A stretch of DNA of 64,000 nucleotides from Allobrachymonas sp. (GCA_030529505.1 JAUMWT010000001.1:124001-188000), one strand, 5' to 3'. Numbered from the stretch's first letter, positions 27,930 to 38,199 are shown. The notes: generated from the letters alone by a model not told the origin. Made by a program: numbers and translations.

Positions 27930-28622
27930 TCAGCGAGTGGAAAAAAGGTCAAGAATACGCCAGCCACGCTCTTGTGCGATGGCACGCAGGCGGGCGTCGG
28001 GGTTGGTGGCCACGGGTAACTGCGCTTGCTCAAGCAAGGGCAGGTCGTTGATCGAATCGGAATAAAACGTAATGTGCACATCGCCCCACTGCTGGCCGCG
28101 CACAGCCAGCCAACGCGCCAGATTGTGCACCTTACCCTCGCGCAGATTGGCCTGGCCCAGCATCTGGCCGGTGATGCGGCCTTCTGTCGTGTATTGCAAT
28201 TCGGTGGCCAAGATGTGATTGGCAGCAAAACCGAACTGCGCACCCACCGCATCGGCAATGAAGCGGTTGGTGGCCGTCGTCAGCACCAGGGTATCGCCCG
28301 CCTGGCGGTGCTGTTGCAGCAAATCCAGCGCAGGCGGCAAGATGTGCGGCTGGATGAATTCGCGCACATAGCGCTGCTGCACCTCGACCAACTGCTGCGC
28401 AGGCAGGCCCTGTATGGCTTGCGTAACGAAGCGGATGTATTCGCCCATGTCCAAGCGGCCTTGCTGGTAATCGGCATAAAAGCGTTCGTTTTGCTGCTGC
28501 ACCTCTTCGGGGCGCGTCCAACCTGCGGCGTTGGTGAAGCTCGTCCAGGTGAAGTCCGAATCAATCGGCAGCAGCGTGTGATCCAGATCAAACAGGGCGA
28601 TGCGGGTGGGCGGGTTGTTCAT
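27930..28622 (-). CDS. HAD-IB family hydrolase
   Basis: A 230 aa HAD-superfamily phosphatase. Motif I is FDLDHTLLP at the N-terminus, motif II lies around LVLTTATNRFI, and motif IV is FYSDSINDLPLL near residue 190. It resembles the SerB/phosphoserine-phosphatase-like HAD-IB group, but the substrate is unknown. The ATG at 28622 gives the family N-terminus; an in-frame ATG at 28655, 3 bp past the hda stop, is an alternative. It lies 6 bp upstream of pcnB. Confidence 0.88.
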   Translation of the reverse strand: MNNPPTRIALFDLDHTLLPIDSDFTWTSFTNAAGWTRPEEVQQQNERFYADYQQGRLDMGEYIRFVTQAIQGLPAQQLVEVQQRYVREFIQPHILPPALDLLQQHRQAGDTLVLTTATNRFIADAVGAQFGFAANHILATELQYTTEGRITGQMLGQANLREGKVHNLARWLAVRGQQWGDVHITFYSDSINDLPLLEQAQLPVATNPDARLRAIAQERGWRILDLFSTR

Positions 28623-28658
28623 GTGTTGAGCAAACTCCAAACAGGTACGCGCCATGCT

Positions 28659-29408
28659 TCAGTGCGGCACGGCTGGCGCTTGCACGGCTGACGCTTGCAC
28701 GCCTTGCGGCGTTTCATCCAGCATCTGCCGGATGAGCGGAATGGTGATGGCACGGCCGTTTTGCAGGGCGTATTCGTCCAGCAGGCGCAGCAGGGCCATG
28801 AGGCTGCCCGTATCGCGGGCAAAGCGCCTTTGCATGTAATCCACCACCTCTTCGCCCAAGGCCAGGCCGCGGTGGCGGGCAGCGGCTTGCAGGGCTTGCT
28901 TGACTTCGGCGTCTGAGAGCAATTGCAGCGCCAGCACCTGCCCCCAGCCCAAGCGGGTGCGCAGGTCTTCGCGCAGGGCCAAATCGGCCACGGGCAAGCG
29001 CCCGGCGGCCAGCACCCAGCGCGGGCCGCCGCCATTGGCCGGCGCTTGGGCATGCACAAACCAGTTGAAGGCGGTGTGCTGCTGCGCGGCATTGAAACGA
29101 TCCACATCATCGAGCACCACGGCCTGCCAGTTGGCATCGAATTCAGGCGCGACATCGGCGCTGCATGGCACGCTGGCATCGAGCCAGCCCACTTGCAGGC
29201 CGCGCTGTTGCAAGGCCGTGCGCACGGCTTGCAGCAAATGGGTTTTGCCCGAGCCGGCCTCGCCCCACAAATAGGTGGGCATCTGCGGCAAAGCGGGCGC
29301 GGCCAGCGCCTGCCGCAAATGTGCCAGGGCCATGCCGTTGGGGCCAGCAACGAAACGGTCCAGGCCGGAGGATGCATCCCAAGTCAAGGCAAGCGTGAGT
29401 TGTTTCAT
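28659..29408 (-). CDS. hda: DnaA regulatory inactivator Hda
   Basis: Hda is a DnaA-like AAA+ protein that, with the loaded beta clamp, stimulates ATP hydrolysis by DnaA after initiation. The 249 aa protein starts MKQLTLALTW, has a clamp-binding-like QLTL at the N-terminus, Walker A GEAGSGKTHLL (about residue 50) and Walker B VVLDDVD (about 96). The DnaA-type helices follow. Its upstream region has received MITE copy D. Confidence 0.9.
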   Translation of the reverse strand: MKQLTLALTWDASSGLDRFVAGPNGMALAHLRQALAAPALPQMPTYLWGEAGSGKTHLLQAVRTALQQRGLQVGWLDASVPCSADVAPEFDANWQAVVLDDVDRFNAAQQHTAFNWFVHAQAPANGGGPRWVLAAGRLPVADLALREDLRTRLGWGQVLALQLLSDAEVKQALQAAARHRGLALGEEVVDYMQRRFARDTGSLMALLRLLDEYALQNGRAITIPLIRQMLDETPQGVQASAVQAPAVPH

Positions 29409-29494
29409 GGCGATGGATGAGGGCCTGAGGATGATGCAGGAGCGAGGTGGCTGAAAGGATCTTGCCGTGCCCGGCTGGAATGTGCAGGCGCTTA

Positions 29495-29667
29495 GAACCT
29501 GTTCAAGATCTCAACGTGAGGCGATGGAAGATGGAAAGGGATGGGATGCCAGGCGCACATCTTTGCATGTGGCGCAGTGCATAGCTCGCGCTATGGACAA
29601 GATTTGCAACGAAGCAGACCGCCCGCTTCCATTTTCAAGCGCCCGCGAGGAACTCTTGAACAGCTTC
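29495..29667 (+). mobile_element. MITE copy D (173 bp) between perM and hda
   Basis: The ends are GAACCTGTTCAAGATCT and TCTTGAACAGCTTC, flanked by TTA on the left and TTG on the right, a decayed TNA duplication. The core resembles copies A and C (GCTATGGACAAGATTTGCAACG). It sits 87 bp upstream of hda, within the perM-hda intergenic region, and could affect read-through from perM. Confidence 0.85.
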
Positions 29668-29670
29668 TTG

Positions 29671-29880
29671 TGCAGCTCGGCTCCAGGCCGCTATTGCGTC
29701 TATCCACGACCAGGCCGCTTGCAAGGTGGCTGCGGGACGACGCCACAAGGCGCGTATTGTATGTAGGGCGGCCAACGTGGGCACGCATACGCTGCACGCT
29801 CCCATGCCTCCTCGCAAACCGCTGCCCCCACCCGCCAAGGCGGCCCTCATCCAATCGCGGCAGGGGCGCCAGGTCGGCCT
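29671..29880. other. Non-coding segment between MITE D and perM
   Basis: This 210-bp segment is probably part of the original perM-hda spacer. On the minus strand a TACAAT box (complement of 29756-29761) could be an hda -10, but no -35 is evident. No gene seen. Confidence 0.35.
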
Positions 29881-30993
29881 TCAACCTTTGTCTTTGTACA
29901 AACTGCTCGCAAAATATTGCTGGCGCAGGCGGCGGATGGCCACCAGCAGCACGGCGCTGGTCGGCAGGGCGATCAGCACCCCCACAAAGCCGAACAATTG
30001 CCCGAAGGCCAGCAAGGCAAAAATCACCATCAGCGGATGCAGGCCGATGCGCTCGCCCACCAGGCGCGGGGTGAGGAAAAAGCTTTCCAGAAACTGCCCG
30101 ATGCCAAACACCACCGCCACCATGATGGCTGCTTTGGAAAAACCCAATTGCATGATGCCCACCAGAGCCGCCATGACCATGCCAACGGCAAAGCCGATGT
30201 AGGGAATGAACAGGGCCAGCCCGGTGAAGATGCCGATGGGCCAGGCCAGATCCAGCCCGAAAAGCATCAGCCCAACGCTGTAGAACAGGGCCATGATGCT
30301 CATCACCAGCATTTGCCCGCGCAGATACTGGCCCAGCACTTCGTCGGCCTCGCGCAAAAAGCCGACGACCGTTTCGCGCATGCGCAGCGGCACCAGGCTG
30401 TAAAGCGATTCGTTGAAGCGTTTCCAATCCAGCAACAGGTAATACAGCGCCAGGGGAATGAGCGTGAGATTGCCCAGAATGGAAAGCGCCACGTTGCCGC
30501 CAATGACCAGCGAAGACAGCAAGGAGTGCACCACGCTTTTTGACGGCGCACCCGCCGCCGGTCCGGCGCCGGCCTCTGCATCGGCCTGGAAGTATTCAGA
30601 CACCCATTCGCTGATCGTGCCCACGTCCAGGCTGATGTCAAAGCCGTAACGGGCTGCCGTGCTTTCCAGCCACAGCCGGGCCTTGTCGAACAAAGCGGGC
30701 AATTGGCGGCCCATTTCAGGCGCCTGTTTGATGAACAGGGGCACCACCAGCATGAACACGCCGATCAGCGCCAGAATCACCACCACCTCGACTACGCCCA
30801 CCGACAACCAGCGCGGCATGCGGCCCTTGAACCAGGCATCGATCCGGTCCACCAGCGGATTGAGCACATAGGCCAGCACCCAGGCCACCACAAAGGGCAT
30901 CAGCACCGGCGCCAGCAACCAAACCATCAGTCCGGCCACGGCGGCGATCAACACCCAGGCAGCCGCGCGTTTTTGATATTTGGTGAATTGCAT
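29881..30993 (-). CDS. AI-2E family transporter (PerM-like permease)
   Basis: A 370 aa inner-membrane protein with about eight hydrophobic segments and a periplasmic stretch (about residues 85-150). It has the AI-2E family order, including YILNPLVD-like ([11 protein letters not shown]) near residue 45 and the late [20 protein letters not shown] block. Members move autoinducer-2 or act as Na+/H+ antiporters; the role here is unknown. Divergent from purM, as in many Burkholderiales. Confidence 0.88.
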   Translation of the reverse strand: MQFTKYQKRAAAWVLIAAVAGLMVWLLAPVLMPFVVAWVLAYVLNPLVDRIDAWFKGRMPRWLSVGVVEVVVILALIGVFMLVVPLFIKQAPEMGRQLPALFDKARLWLESTAARYGFDISLDVGTISEWVSEYFQADAEAGAGPAAGAPSKSVVHSLLSSLVIGGNVALSILGNLTLIPLALYYLLLDWKRFNESLYSLVPLRMRETVVGFLREADEVLGQYLRGQMLVMSIMALFYSVGLMLFGLDLAWPIGIFTGLALFIPYIGFAVGMVMAALVGIMQLGFSKAAIMVAVVFGIGQFLESFFLTPRLVGERIGLHPLMVIFALLAFGQLFGFVGVLIALPTSAVLLVAIRRLRQQYFASSLYKDKG

Positions 30994-31028
30994 GGCAGGC
31001 CCTTTCCCTTCCCTCTGAAAGAAAGTTT

Positions 31029-31034
31029 TACAAT
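31029..31034 (+). promoter_or_regulatory. Candidate -10 box for purM
   Basis: TACAAT stands 190 bp upstream of the purM ATG in the perM/purM divergent spacer. No clear -35 is seen. Confidence 0.3.
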
Positions 31035-31223
31035 ACCGCCGCCCGCGCGCAAGCCCATTTTCTCTGGCCTGTGCGCGCCGATCAAGGCAGACAAGGGCCT
31101 AAGTCTAAGCAACATTTTTCCCCTGCAACACAACCGCTTTCTGCCCGCTTGTTTCGCACTGTTTTTTGCCCTGTTCATGGCGCACACGAACAGCAAGCGG
31201 CAGGGCTGGATTGGTTCTTCCCC

Positions 31224-32258
31224 ATGCAAACACCCATTTCCTACAAAGACGCTGGCGTTGACATCGACGCGGGCGACGCCCTGGTCAACCGCATCAAGCC
31301 TCTGGCCAAAAAGACGATGCGCGAAGGCGTGCTCGGCGGCATCGGTGGCTTTGGCGCCCTGTTTGAAGTGCCCCAAAAGTACAAAGAGCCGGTGCTGGTC
31401 AGCGGCACCGACGGCGTGGGCACCAAGCTCAAGCTGGCCTTTGAATGGAAGATGCACGACACTGTGGGCATTGACCTTGTAGCCATGAGCGTGAACGACG
31501 TGCTGGTGCAAGGGGCCGAGCCGCTGTTCTTTCTCGACTATTTCGCCTGCGGCAAGCTGGATGTGGAAACCGCCGCGGCCGTGGTCGGCGGCATCGCCAA
31601 AGGCTGCGAAGAAAGCGGCTGCGCCCTGATCGGCGGCGAAACGGCCGAAATGCCCGGCATGTACCCACCCGGCGAATACGACTTGGCCGGCTTTGCCGTA
31701 GGTGCTGTTGAAAAAAGCCGCATCCTCAACGGGCAGAACATTCAGCCCGGCGACGTGGTGCTGGGCCTGGCCAGCCACGGCGTGCACAGCAACGGTTTTT
31801 CGCTGGTGCGCAAATGCATCGAACGCGCACAAGCCCAAGGCGGCCTGCCCGCCACGCTGGACGGCATGCCCTTCAAAGAAGCCATCATGCGCCCCACGCG
31901 GCTCTACGTGCGCGCCGTGCTGGCCGCATTGGCGCAGCACCCGATCAAGGGCCTGGCTCACATCACGGGCGGCGGCCTGCTCGAAAACATTCCGCGCGTG
32001 CTGCCCGAACACGCCACGGCCCAATTGCAAAAAGGCAGCTGGCCGCAAAGCGAGCTGTTTTCCTGGCTGCAAGCCACCGCCGGCATTGACGATGTGGAAA
32101 TGAACCGCACCTTCAACAACGGCATCGGCATGGTCGTGATCGTGGCAGCCAAAGACGCAGAAGCCACCGCCGCCACCCTGCGCGCGCACGGCGAAACCGT
32201 TTACCCCATCGGCCAGATCGTGCAGCGCCAACAACAGGCTTGCGTGCTGCTGGATTGA
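31224..32258 (+). CDS. purM: Phosphoribosylformylglycinamidine cyclo-ligase
   Basis: PurM makes 5-aminoimidazole ribotide from FGAM and ATP in purine synthesis. The 344 aa protein has [14 protein letters not shown] at the start, the [12 protein letters not shown] segment (about 65), [11 protein letters not shown] (about 140) and [16 protein letters not shown] (about 245). The ATG at 31224 matches family N-termini; the longer ORF start at 31071 is in non-conserved leader. A strong terminator follows. Confidence 0.97.
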   Translation: MQTPISYKDAGVDIDAGDALVNRIKPLAKKTMREGVLGGIGGFGALFEVPQKYKEPVLVSGTDGVGTKLKLAFEWKMHDTVGIDLVAMSVNDVLVQGAEPLFFLDYFACGKLDVETAAAVVGGIAKGCEESGCALIGGETAEMPGMYPPGEYDLAGFAVGAVEKSRILNGQNIQPGDVVLGLASHGVHSNGFSLVRKCIERAQAQGGLPATLDGMPFKEAIMRPTRLYVRAVLAALAQHPIKGLAHITGGGLLENIPRVLPEHATAQLQKGSWPQSELFSWLQATAGIDDVEMNRTFNNGIGMVVIVAAKDAEATAATLRAHGETVYPIGQIVQRQQQACVLLD

Positions 32259-32315
32259 AAGCGGCAAGGCGTTTTTTCAACCCCAGCGTTTTTCAACTCT
32301 TAAGCGCCAATTTAG

Positions 32316-32353
32316 AAAACGGGCTGCTCCAGCGAGCAGCCCGTTTTGTTTTG
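32316..32353 (+). terminator. Rho-independent terminator after purM
   Basis: A 14-bp perfect stem (AAAACGGGCTGCTC / GAGCAGCCCGTTTT) with a CAGC loop, followed by GTTTTG. It serves purM and, by symmetry, could also serve the opposing HDAC-like gene. Confidence 0.93.
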
Positions 32354-32410
32354 CATTTGGATTCAACTGTACTCAGTTCAACTCATGAAGCCATGCTAAG
32401 CGGCCAAACC

Positions 32411-33364
32411 TCACACATCCGCCAGCGCGCGCAGGTGCGCTTCCACGCTGCGGGCGAGCGAGCTCAGGTTGTAGCCGCCTTCCAGGCAACTGACGATGCG
32501 GCCCTGGCTGTGGCGCTCGGCCACTTCCTTGATGCGGCGCGTCATCCATTCGTAATCGGCCTCCACCAGGCCCATCTGCCCCATATCGTCTTCGCGGTGG
32601 GCGTCAAAGCCTGCGCTGATGAAGATCATTTCGGGCTTGAATTCGTCCATGCGCGGGATCCATTGCTTTTCGACAATTTCGCGAATGCCCTCGCCCTTGG
32701 TGTAGGCCGGCACAGGGATGTTGAGCAGATTGGGCTCTTCGCGCAACGGCCCTTCGGGGTAGAAGGGGTGCTGGTAAAAGCTCAGCATCAGGATGCGCTC
32801 GTCACCGGCCACGATGTCTTCGGTGCCGTTGCCGTGGTGCACGTCAAAGTCGATGATGGCCACGCGCTGCAAGCCGTGCCGCGCCACGGCGTATTTGGCG
32901 GCAATGCCCACGTTGTTGAAAAAGCAAAAGCCCATGGCCTTGTCGCCGCAGGCGTGGTGGCCGGGCGGGCGCACGGCGCAAAAGGCGTTTTCCAGTTCGC
33001 CGGCCAGCACGGCGTCCACCGCTTCCACCACGGCGCCTGCGGCCAGCAGCGCGGCACGGTAGGTGTGGCTGTTCATCGAGGTATCGGGGTCGAGCGAGAA
33101 ATGCTGCGGCTGGCCGGCAGCGATGTCGTCTTCGGCCAGCCAGTCGCCCATGCCGCGCATGGCGGCGATGTACATGCGGCGATGCGCCAGCTTGATTTCG
33201 GCCAGGTTGGCCGGGCGCGGCTCGCGGCGCTCCAGCGCATCGCCCACGCCGGTGATGAGCAGGCGGTCTTCAATCGCATCCAGCCGCTCGGGGCATTCGG
33301 GGTGGTGATCACCCATTTTGTGCAGCTTGCAATCGGGGTGGGTGTAGTAACCAGTCATGCCCAT
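32411..33364 (-). CDS. Histone deacetylase family protein
   Basis: A 317 aa arginase/deacetylase-fold zinc hydrolase. Catalytic-region motifs are RPPGHHACGDKAMGFCFFNN, the metal-binding DFDVHHGNGTED, and GFDAHREDDMGQM. Bacterial members deacetylate acetylpolyamines or acetyl-lysine (AcuC-like); the substrate is not deducible. The ATG at 33364 has GGAGG 7 bp upstream, which decides the start; the longer ORF to 33535 is not supported. Divergent from moxR. Confidence 0.92.
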   Translation of the reverse strand: MGMTGYYTHPDCKLHKMGDHHPECPERLDAIEDRLLITGVGDALERREPRPANLAEIKLAHRRMYIAAMRGMGDWLAEDDIAAGQPQHFSLDPDTSMNSHTYRAALLAAGAVVEAVDAVLAGELENAFCAVRPPGHHACGDKAMGFCFFNNVGIAAKYAVARHGLQRVAIIDFDVHHGNGTEDIVAGDERILMLSFYQHPFYPEGPLREEPNLLNIPVPAYTKGEGIREIVEKQWIPRMDEFKPEMIFISAGFDAHREDDMGQMGLVEADYEWMTRRIKEVAERHSQGRIVSCLEGGYNLSSLARSVEAHLRALADV

Positions 33365-33504
33365 GAATTGGCCTCCAGCACTCTTGTTCGCGTTTTTGAA
33401 TATCGGGGATGGACAAGCCGCCATTCGCTCAAGCGGCGCAAAAAACCACCGTCGAAACGGCCATGCAGGCCACTTCGTTTTGATTATGTCTTCATAATGA
33501 GGCC

Positions 33505-34509
33505 ATGCAGCCCAACACATCTTTACAAAACACACATTCTGCTGCGCCAGCTGCTGCCAACCAGCAAGCGATCAGCACTCTTTCTGCCGACCAGGCCAAC
33601 CACCTGTTGCAACGTCTGCTGCAACAGCTCAACCAAGTCATTCTGGGCAAAGAAGAGGCCGTGGCCAACGCCGTGATCTGCCTGCTGGCCAATGGCCACT
33701 TGCTGATCGAAGACGTGCCCGGCGTGGGCAAAACCACGCTGGCCCACACCCTGGCGCACAGCATGGGCTTGCAATTTGCCCGCGTGCAATTCACGGCCGA
33801 CCTGATGCCCAGCGACCTGACTGGCGTTTCGATTTACGAGCGCAACAAGGAACAGTTCGTTTTTCACCCCGGCCCGGTGTTTTCGCAAGTGCTGCTGGCC
33901 GATGAGATCAACCGCGCCAGCCCCAAAGCGCAAAGCGCCCTGCTTGAGGCGATGGAAGAGCGCCAGGTCAGTGCCGAAGGCAAAACCTACGCCCTGCCCC
34001 GCCCCTTTTTCGTGATTGCCACGCAAAACCCGCTGGAACAACGCGGCACCCAGCCCCTGCCTGAATCGCAGCTCGATCGCTTTTTGATGCGCATCAGCCT
34101 GGGCTACCCCGATCGCGCGGCCGAATACGGCCTGCTGGCGGGCACCGCCCGGCGTGACTTGCTGCAAGGCCTGCAGCCCGTGATGCAGCCCGCCGATTTG
34201 CTGCAACTACAAGCCTTGGTGCACAACATCCATGCGGCAGATGCCCTCATCCATTACCTGCAAGACCTGCTGGCCGCCACCCGCAACGGGCAATGGTTCG
34301 AGCAGGGTTTAAGCCCGCGCGCCGGGTTGGGCATTTTGCGGGCAGCCAAGGCGCACGCCCTGCTGGCGCAGCGCCATTTCGTCACGCCAGACGATGTGCA
34401 AGCCGTGCTGCCGCAAACCGCCGCGCACCGACTGGTGCCCCTTGGCCACGCGGGGCGTGGTGCCATCGAGCAGGTGCGCGCCATGATCGCTGCCGTGCCG
34501 CTGGCGTGA
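33505..34509 (+). CDS. MoxR family AAA+ ATPase
   Basis: A 334 aa AAA_3 ATPase. The Walker A is GVGKTTLAHTLA (about 75), the segment VQFTADLMPSDLTGVSIYE is typical of MoxR, and Walker B is LADEINRASPKAQSALLEAMEE. MoxR proteins act as chaperone-like ATPases for neighbouring vWA/DUF58 and transglutaminase proteins. It is the first gene of a three-gene unit with the DUF58 and TgpA-like genes. Confidence 0.94.
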   Translation: MQPNTSLQNTHSAAPAAANQQAISTLSADQANHLLQRLLQQLNQVILGKEEAVANAVICLLANGHLLIEDVPGVGKTTLAHTLAHSMGLQFARVQFTADLMPSDLTGVSIYERNKEQFVFHPGPVFSQVLLADEINRASPKAQSALLEAMEERQVSAEGKTYALPRPFFVIATQNPLEQRGTQPLPESQLDRFLMRISLGYPDRAAEYGLLAGTARRDLLQGLQPVMQPADLLQLQALVHNIHAADALIHYLQDLLAATRNGQWFEQGLSPRAGLGILRAAKAHALLAQRHFVTPDDVQAVLPQTAAHRLVPLGHAGRGAIEQVRAMIAAVPLA

Positions 34510-34574
34510 TGCCTTTTCTGATGCGCTCTGATGCTTTTTGATGCCATCTGACTTCACCCGCATCAGCCGCTGCC

Positions 34575-35858
34575 ATGCCTAGCCCCAAGCCTTCCCCCGC
34601 TAACCCTGCCACTCCCGCCAACGCCACAAGCAGCGCGGCGGCGGATGCAACAGCGGCCAGCACAAGCTGGTTGCGGCGCGCATTCCGCAAAGCCCCTCGC
34701 CCCGCAAAACCGCGCAAGCCCGGCTGGCGCGCGCGCTTGCAGCAATGGTTCTGGGCGCGCCTGCCCCGGCGCGACAGCACCGTGCTGCAACAGCGCAACC
34801 TCTACATCCTGCCCACAGGCGCGGGCTGGCTGCTGCTGGCCACCCTGCTCGCGCTGCTGATCGCCTCCATCAACTACCAACTCAATCTGGGCTATCTGCT
34901 CACCTTCTTGATTACGGGTTGCGCCGTCATCAGCGTGCCGATGACGCACAACACCCTGCGCGGCCTGCAAGCCCACATCCGTCCGCCTGCACCGCAATAC
35001 GCGGGCCGCCCCGTGCTGCTGGACGTGCACTTGCACAACCCCGCCAAGCGCAGGCGCTTCGGCCTGGGGCTGCGCTTGCAAGAGGCGGCTCGGCCAGAAG
35101 CCGCCAACACCTTGGACGAGATGAGCTGGCTTGACTGCGCGCCCCAATCCACCCACAGCGTGCAACTGGCCTGGCAGCAGGCGCAACGCGGCTGGCACGA
35201 TTTGCCGCTGATTCATTTGGAAACGCGCTTTCCCCTGGGCGTGTTCCGCGTGTGGAGCGTGTGGCGGCCCGATGCGCAAGTGCTGCTCTACCCCACGCCC
35301 GAAACACCGGCCCCCGCCCTGCCCGCCCACGGCGGCCAGCCGCCGCAAGAAGCCCCGCCGCCCGCCAGCAGCCTGCACGCGGGCGCATCCGACGAATTGC
35401 CCGAAGACATTCGCCCCTACCAGCGCGGCGATTCGCCGCGCCACATCCTCTGGAAAAAAGTGGCGCAAACCGGCGAACTGTTCAGCCGCGAAAGCCGCCG
35501 CCCCAGCAGCCCCGATTTGTGGCTGGACTTTGACGCGGCCGAGCCACAGCGCGGCAGCGAAGCCGCGCTGAGCCGCCTGTGCGCCTGGGTGCAAGCCGCC
35601 AGCGAGCAAGACCAGCCCTTTGGCCTGCGCCTGCCACCCGCTGCGGGCCAGCCCGCCGTGCTGCTGGCCCCGGCCGTGGGCGAAGCGCACCGCCAACGCT
35701 GCCTGCAAGCCCTGGCTGAATGGGGGCTGCCACCCGCGCGGGTGCAAGTTGCCCCACCCAGCAGCGCACACACTGCAACAACTGCGGCTGCATCCGCCCC
35801 GGCAACCCCAGGCGCTGTTCAAACAAGCGCAGCCAGCCACACGGAAAAGCGCCTGTGA
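34575..35858 (+). CDS. DUF58 domain-containing protein
   Basis: A 427 aa protein. Two membrane segments lie at about residues 75-120, after a basic Ala/Lys/Arg-rich N-terminus. A beta-rich middle domain follows, with the DUF58 signature around RPYQRGDSPRHILWK (about 280-295). It usually partners MoxR in cell-envelope functions. The last 40 residues are Ala/Thr-rich. The stop overlaps the GTG start of the next gene. Confidence 0.9.
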   Translation: MPSPKPSPANPATPANATSSAAADATAASTSWLRRAFRKAPRPAKPRKPGWRARLQQWFWARLPRRDSTVLQQRNLYILPTGAGWLLLATLLALLIASINYQLNLGYLLTFLITGCAVISVPMTHNTLRGLQAHIRPPAPQYAGRPVLLDVHLHNPAKRRRFGLGLRLQEAARPEAANTLDEMSWLDCAPQSTHSVQLAWQQAQRGWHDLPLIHLETRFPLGVFRVWSVWRPDAQVLLYPTPETPAPALPAHGGQPPQEAPPPASSLHAGASDELPEDIRPYQRGDSPRHILWKKVAQTGELFSRESRRPSSPDLWLDFDAAEPQRGSEAALSRLCAWVQAASEQDQPFGLRLPPAAGQPAVLLAPAVGEAHRQRCLQALAEWGLPPARVQVAPPSSAHTATTAAASAPATPGAVQTSAASHTEKRL

Positions 35859-38071
35859 AAAATACACAAACTCCTGCCTCAACTACGCCCGGCCAGCGCC
35901 CAAAGCGCAGCCGGGCTTGGCCTGGGGCACCACTTTGGACGCAAACGGGCGCACTGGCGCGCGAAAGCCGTGACACCTTGTTTTTGCTGGCCATCATCGG
36001 CTGGATCGTGCTGATGCAAGCGCCCCACATGCCCTGGGCCAGCACCGTGTTTTGCGGCGCGGTGCTGATTTGGCGCGCCTGGCTCACCCTGCGGCAAAAG
36101 CCCGCGCCTTCGCGATGGCTGGTGATTGGCCTCTTGCTGCTGGCGCTGAGCATCACGGCCGCGCAGTTCCGCACCATCCTGGGGCGCGAGGCGGGCAGCG
36201 CGCTGATCCTGCTGCTGCTCACCCTCAAAACGCTCGAGATCAAAGCCCGGCGCGACACTTTCGTGATCTTTTTTCTGGGCTTTTTCACGCTGCTGAGCCA
36301 CTTTCTGTTCTCGCAATCGCTGCTCACGGCCGTGGGCATTCTGCTGGGCGTGCTGGCCCTGCTCACGGCCCTGGTCAATGCGCACATGCCTGCGGGCTAC
36401 CCGCCGTTGCGCCAGGCCCTGCTCATCGCGCTGCGCATGGCTGCTTTGGGCACGCCCATCATGCTGGCGCTGTTCATGCTGTTTCCGCGCTTTGCCCCGC
36501 TGTGGGGCTTGCCCGCCAACGACCGCGCCAAAACCGGCCTGAGCAACGACATGACCGTGGGCAACATCGCCGAGCTGGCGCAAGACGACAGCATCGCCTT
36601 TCGCGTGCGTTTTGATGGCCCCCTGCCGCCGCGGCAAGCCCTGTACTTTCGCGGCCCGGTGCTGGATCGCCTGAACGGGCAAAAGTGGGAAGGCAGCGGC
36701 TTTCCGATGATGCCCGATGCCAAACGCAGCAACGCCGCCGCCACCCAGGCGCCCGAGCTGGTGAGCTACGAAGTCTTGCTGCAACCGCACCAGTTGCAAT
36801 GGCTGCTCACGCTCGATGTGGCGCTGGAGCGCCCCGCCCTGCCCCCCGGCTGGCGCGCGCTGCAAATGCGCTCGCTGGAATGGGTGAGCCAGCGCCCCGT
36901 GGTGGACGTGCTGCGCTACCGCGCGCGCAGCCAGATCAATCACCACGCCGATGCCGATCTGCCGGCACCCTATCTGCGCCCTTACCTCACGCTGCCGCCG
37001 GGCCTGAACCCGCGCACGCGCGAACTGGCCCAACAGTGGCTGGCCAGCCCCGCCCTGGCCCAAGCCGGCCCCGAACAGAAAATCGCCGCCGTGCTGCAAC
37101 ACCTGCGCACGGGCGGCTACAGCTACACGCTGGCCCCGGGCCTCACGGGCGAACACGCCGCCGACGCCTTCTGGTTCGACAGCAAACAGGGCTTTTGCGA
37201 ACACATCGCCAACGCCTTTGTGGTGCTGATGCGGCAGATGCACATCCCCGCGCGCATCGTCACCGGCTACCAGGGCGGCGAAGTCAACCCCGTGGACGGC
37301 ATGCTCACCGTGCGCCAAAGCGATGCCCACGCCTGGGCCGAGGTCTGGCTGCCGCAAAAGGGCTGGGTGCGCATCGACCCCACGGCTTCCGTCTCGCCCA
37401 GCCGGGTGGAGGATTTCGCCCGCCTGCAAGCACGCGGCGCAGTGGGCGATGCCGTGCATACCCTCAACCCCGAATTGGCTGGCGTCTTGCAACGCAGCCT
37501 GCAAAGCCTGCGCAGCCTGTGGGACGCCACCAACACGCGCTGGAACAACTGGGTGCTCAATTACACGCAAGACCGGCAGATGGATTTGCTGCGCCAACTG
37601 GGCTTTGCCAACATCAGCTGGACGACGCTGGTGCAATTGCTCGGTGCGGCGCTGATTGGGCTGGCCGCCCTGGTGGGCCTGTGGGCTTGGCTGGCGCAAA
37701 GCCGGCAAGACCCCTGGCTGCACACCCTGCATCTGGCCCGCAAACGCTTGTTGAACATGGACCTGCCACTGCCTGCTACGCTGGCCCACAGCCCGGCCCT
37801 GACGCCACGGCAATTGCTGCAACAGTTGGAGCGAGCGCGACTTGAACAGGCGCAGCGCGAACAAGCACCGCCACCGGCAGCCGATGCGCCTTGGCAGGCC
37901 TGGCGGCAATGGCTGCTGGCGCTCGAAGACCTGCGCTACGCGCCTGCTACCGATGCAAACACCAGCGGCCAGCCTCCGAGCAAGGCGCTGAAAGCCCTCA
38001 AAACCCAATTGCGGCGCTTGCCCCGGCTGCCAGCACAGCAGGCGAAAGCCAGTGCCAAGAGCAGTGCATAA
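35855..38071 (+). CDS. TgpA-like transglutaminase-domain membrane protein (DUF3488/DUF4129)
   Basis: A 738 aa protein. About five N-terminal membrane segments (DUF3488) lead to a periplasmic transglutaminase core with a complete triad: Cys448 (GFCEH), His492 (DAHAW) and Asp508 (RIDPT). One more membrane helix (about 590-612) and a C-terminal cytoplasmic DUF4129-like region follow. The Pseudomonas homologue TgpA is essential, but its substrates are unknown. The GTG at 35855 overlaps the DUF58 stop (GTGA) and has GGAAAAG upstream; the longer ORF from 35720 overlaps the DUF58 gene and is rejected. Confidence 0.93.
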   Translation: MKNTQTPASTTPGQRPKRSRAWPGAPLWTQTGALARESRDTLFLLAIIGWIVLMQAPHMPWASTVFCGAVLIWRAWLTLRQKPAPSRWLVIGLLLLALSITAAQFRTILGREAGSALILLLLTLKTLEIKARRDTFVIFFLGFFTLLSHFLFSQSLLTAVGILLGVLALLTALVNAHMPAGYPPLRQALLIALRMAALGTPIMLALFMLFPRFAPLWGLPANDRAKTGLSNDMTVGNIAELAQDDSIAFRVRFDGPLPPRQALYFRGPVLDRLNGQKWEGSGFPMMPDAKRSNAAATQAPELVSYEVLLQPHQLQWLLTLDVALERPALPPGWRALQMRSLEWVSQRPVVDVLRYRARSQINHHADADLPAPYLRPYLTLPPGLNPRTRELAQQWLASPALAQAGPEQKIAAVLQHLRTGGYSYTLAPGLTGEHAADAFWFDSKQGFCEHIANAFVVLMRQMHIPARIVTGYQGGEVNPVDGMLTVRQSDAHAWAEVWLPQKGWVRIDPTASVSPSRVEDFARLQARGAVGDAVHTLNPELAGVLQRSLQSLRSLWDATNTRWNNWVLNYTQDRQMDLLRQLGFANISWTTLVQLLGAALIGLAALVGLWAWLAQSRQDPWLHTLHLARKRLLNMDLPLPATLAHSPALTPRQLLQQLERARLEQAQREQAPPPAADAPWQAWRQWLLALEDLRYAPATDANTSGQPPSKALKALKTQLRRLPRLPAQQAKASAKSSA

Positions 38072-38199
38072 ACGTTTTTCCCCAAAGCCGCGCACCGACC
38101 ACACCGCCTCGCCCAACACGGCAATCAGCACAGCGCAAAGGCCGCTTCAAACGCTCGTTCAACAAGCACCTACAAACACCTGCCAGATAATGCAGGGTT

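Noticed and set aside
26538..28019. Plus-strand ORF of 493 codons over pcnB
   Set aside because: A shadow of pcnB, which has clear nucleotidyltransferase motifs.
27930..28655. Start of the HAD gene at 28655
   Set aside because: It has no ribosome-binding site and adds 11 non-conserved residues. The ATG at 28622 fits the family better, though coupling to hda keeps it possible.
35879..38131. Minus-strand ORF of 750 codons opposite the TgpA-like gene
   Set aside because: A His/Gln/Arg-rich shadow of a gene with a complete catalytic triad on the plus strand.
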